Under the pieces are notes generated by a model that was not told the DNA's origin, did not search any database, and saw only the letters and a list, made by a program, of their open reading frames with translations. A DNA stretch of 6,327 bases from Oscillospiraceae bacterium (GTDB lineage Bacteria > Bacillota > Clostridia > Oscillospirales > CAG-272): positions 1 through 6,327 of the forward strand of contig WQSD01000079.1 of NCBI GenBank assembly GCA_009788105.1. Direction: 5' to 3'. The translations under genes were made by a program, and so were the position numbers. Within the stretch, counting starts at the first letter, position 1. Every line of letters starts with the position of its first letter. Positions 4,928-6,327 of the stretch are shown here, one piece after another.

Positions 4928-6219
4928 CGGATTAGTCGCTCCTCTTCGATTCCATGCCCAGAGATAACAATTAGGTCAAATCGCCCAACCTGGCTGTCTT
5001 CTATGCACAAAATCAGCATACCATCACTTTCTTTGATAACGCGCACAGGGCGAAAAATCGCACGAGCGTTTGTGTTCACCAAAAACACACCCACCTGCCC
5101 ATCAACATATCGCACAGCAGTGCCCGGCACTTGCAACCCCCGTTCAATCGGTCTGCGGTCTGCACCGTACACCCGCACGGTGATTTCTACCGTTTGCGTC
5201 CGCATAAATTCAAAATTTTCAGGAACATTTCGACTGCCGAATACTATCACTCCGTATTCGTTCCCAAATTCGGTGATAATTTGTTGAAGAGTCTTTTCAA
5301 AGGTGATATTGCCGTTGTAAACAAAGGTGATTTCGTAAATTTGCCCGGCGGTTAATTCTCGTATTTCGCTAACCGGCACTTCCATTGCAATGTGCCACAT
5401 GGTGTCCGTCATAATTCGTGCCACCGCAACCCTGCCTTGGGCGTTTGGTCTGCCCTCGGCAACTGCTAAATTCGGGTTGGCGGAAGCCATTTCGTTAAAG
5501 CGGGAAATGGTCATATTGTTTAGATAGCTTACACGAAAAACTTCCTCGTATCCGTCCACGTCAGGAAAAAAATTGCCACCCGCAGGAGCATTTACTCGTT
5601 GCTGGATTTCTCCTTGGCTTTGCGCAAGTAATGAGTTCTTTTCGGCTGTTAAACGAGCAATTTCATCGTCAAGTGAATCAATTGCCCTTGAGGCAACATT
5701 ACGGCGATTAAGATAAATTTGCATTTGGGTGGCAGAGGTACGACAGAACAGCAAGTCCCCTGAATCTGCCCGCTCAATCATGTTCATGTGCAAACGGTTG
5801 ATTTGATTATCAAGAATGGAAAGATAGTGGGATCCGCTTCCGCTGGTGTTGCTTTGTTCAAGAATGCGAATTTGGGTGTCAAGTTCCATCAGACGACGGC
5901 TGATAGGAGAACCTTGGCGAAAAATTTCAATCACCTGTTGACCTGCACGCACTCTTGCCCCGGGGTTAATTGAACTATAAACATGCCCCATGGTGTTTGC
6001 AAACACAAGTTGTTCTTCGCGAATAACAAATGCTTGGGCAGTCAAAGTGCGGGATAAGCCGACTTCCATAACCGGAGCGGTTTCGGCAGTGTTGGCGTTT
6101 GATTCTGTCATGTGAAACACAATAAAGATAATCATAATTATGGACACCACTGCGGACAGGAAGTAAAATGCCACATTTTTAATATACGATGTATCAAGTG
6201 CCAGTTTGCGTTTTGCCAT
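4924..6219 (-). CDS. HlyD-like membrane-anchored protein
   Basis: A 431-residue protein starting MAKRKLALDTSYIKN, with a basic cytoplasmic N-terminus and one membrane helix at about residues 16-37; the rest should lie outside the membrane. Residues 77-100 (GHVYSSINPGARVRAGQQVI) match the half-motif of a biotinyl-lipoyl-like hairpin in HlyD/membrane-fusion proteins. Residues about 106-210 are helical and charged, as in the HlyD hairpin. NAPAGGNFFPDVDGYEEVF returns to the lipoyl-like fold, and the C-terminal half is beta-rich (barrel-like). No ABC transporter or outer-membrane partner is in view. It sits where Bacillus has ylmD and overlaps yggS by 4 bp, so a link to division or envelope work is more likely than export (inference). 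The start at 6219 is chosen for AAAGGAG 6 bases upstream. An in-frame ATG at 6267 lacks such a site, and that frame stays open to the window edge. Confidence 0.85.
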   Translation of the reverse strand: MAKRKLALDTSYIKNVAFYFLSAVVSIIMIIFIVFHMTESNANTAETAPVMEVGLSRTLTAQAFVIREEQLVFANTMGHVYSSINPGARVRAGQQVIEIFRQGSPISRRLMELDTQIRILEQSNTSGSGSHYLSILDNQINRLHMNMIERADSGDLLFCRTSATQMQIYLNRRNVASRAIDSLDDEIARLTAEKNSLLAQSQGEIQQRVNAPAGGNFFPDVDGYEEVFRVSYLNNMTISRFNEMASANPNLAVAEGRPNAQGRVAVARIMTDTMWHIAMEVPVSEIRELTAGQIYEITFVYNGNITFEKTLQQIITEFGNEYGVIVFGSRNVPENFEFMRTQTVEITVRVYGADRRPIERGLQVPGTAVRYVDGQVGVFLVNTNARAIFRPVRVIKESDGMLILCIEDSQVGRFDLIVISGHGIEEERLIR

Positions 6220-6225
6220 GGTAAA

Positions 6226-6232
6226 CTCCTTT
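6226..6232 (-). promoter_or_regulatory. Ribosome binding site deciding the HlyD-like start
   Basis: AAAGGAG on the minus strand, 6 bases from the ATG at 6219-6217. It decides for the 431-residue protein over the 16-residue longer reading that starts at 6267. Confidence 0.85.
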
Positions 6233-6246
6233 CTTTGGTATAATAC

Positions 6247-6286
6247 AAGCGTGACCGAAGAGTTCATCTCGGTTGCGCTTATTTTT
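6247..6286 (+). terminator. Hairpin with T-run on the plus strand upstream of the operon
   Basis: AAGCGTGACCGA (6247-6258) pairs with TCGGTTGCGCTT (6269-6280) as 12 bp in plus-strand RNA, including two adjacent G-U wobbles, followed by ATTTTT (6281-6286). In minus-strand RNA the same two positions become A-C mismatches, so the fold is better on the plus strand. No plus-strand gene is seen entering it. Confidence 0.4.
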
Positions 6287-6327
6287 GTTATAATGAGAAG
6301 GCAATGGACTGACGGTCCTTTCTGTGA
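6287..6327. other. Upstream edge, unresolved
   Basis: About 40 bases at the right edge with no assignable gene. A short GGAC-GTCC hairpin (GGAC, 5-base loop, GTCC on the minus strand) is present. The C-terminus of an upstream minus-strand gene could lie here, since one frame ends in TAA near 6290, but there is too little sequence to say. Confidence 0.3.

Noticed and set aside
6238..6243. TATTAT-type -10 box just before the HlyD-like gene
   Set aside because: No -35 box is found at 16-18 bases (GATGAA is there), and the leader would be too short to hold the ribosome binding site comfortably.

Overview
The window carries a conserved Gram-positive division cluster, with every gene on the minus strand and transcription running from high to low coordinates. 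The order is an HlyD-like membrane protein, yggS/ylmE, sepF, yggT/ylmG, divIVA, a 54-residue DUF1902-type gene, and ileS, which runs off the left edge. The sepF-yggT-divIVA-ileS order, strong AGGAGG-type ribosome binding sites and the HlyD-like gene ahead of yggS point to a Firmicute, most likely class Clostridia. This assignment rests on gene order and protein families read by eye, not on a database search.

Layout from the 5' end of the operon (right) to the 3' end (left): 6220-6327 is a short upstream region with one hairpin. The HlyD-like gene (4924-6219) overlaps yggS (4226-4927) by 4 bp. A 39-bp gap leads to sepF (3725-4186). A 256-bp spacer (3469-3724) holds a dense run of GC-rich hairpins and a possible internal promoter for yggT (3187-3468). 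divIVA (2285-3157) follows after 29 bp, and the small DUF1902-type gene (2112-2276) after 8 bp. A second structured spacer of 197 bp (1915-2111) with several inverted repeats precedes ileS (638 codons visible, 1-1914).

The genes fit together as a division and cell-pole module. SepF tethers FtsZ to the membrane, DivIVA marks curved membrane and poles, YggT is a small membrane protein linked to the same cluster, YggS keeps free PLP in balance, and IleS is the housekeeping tRNA synthetase that traditionally sits behind divIVA. Differences from the Bacillus-type cluster are the absence of ylmH between yggT and divIVA, an HlyD-like protein where ylmD might be expected, the extra DUF1902-type gene, and an ileS leader without a visible T-box.

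No RNA gene, CRISPR array, transposase or phage gene was found. The most unusual material is in the non-coding spacers: perfect or near-perfect inverted repeats, several of which look like intrinsic terminators only when read on the strand opposite to all the genes.
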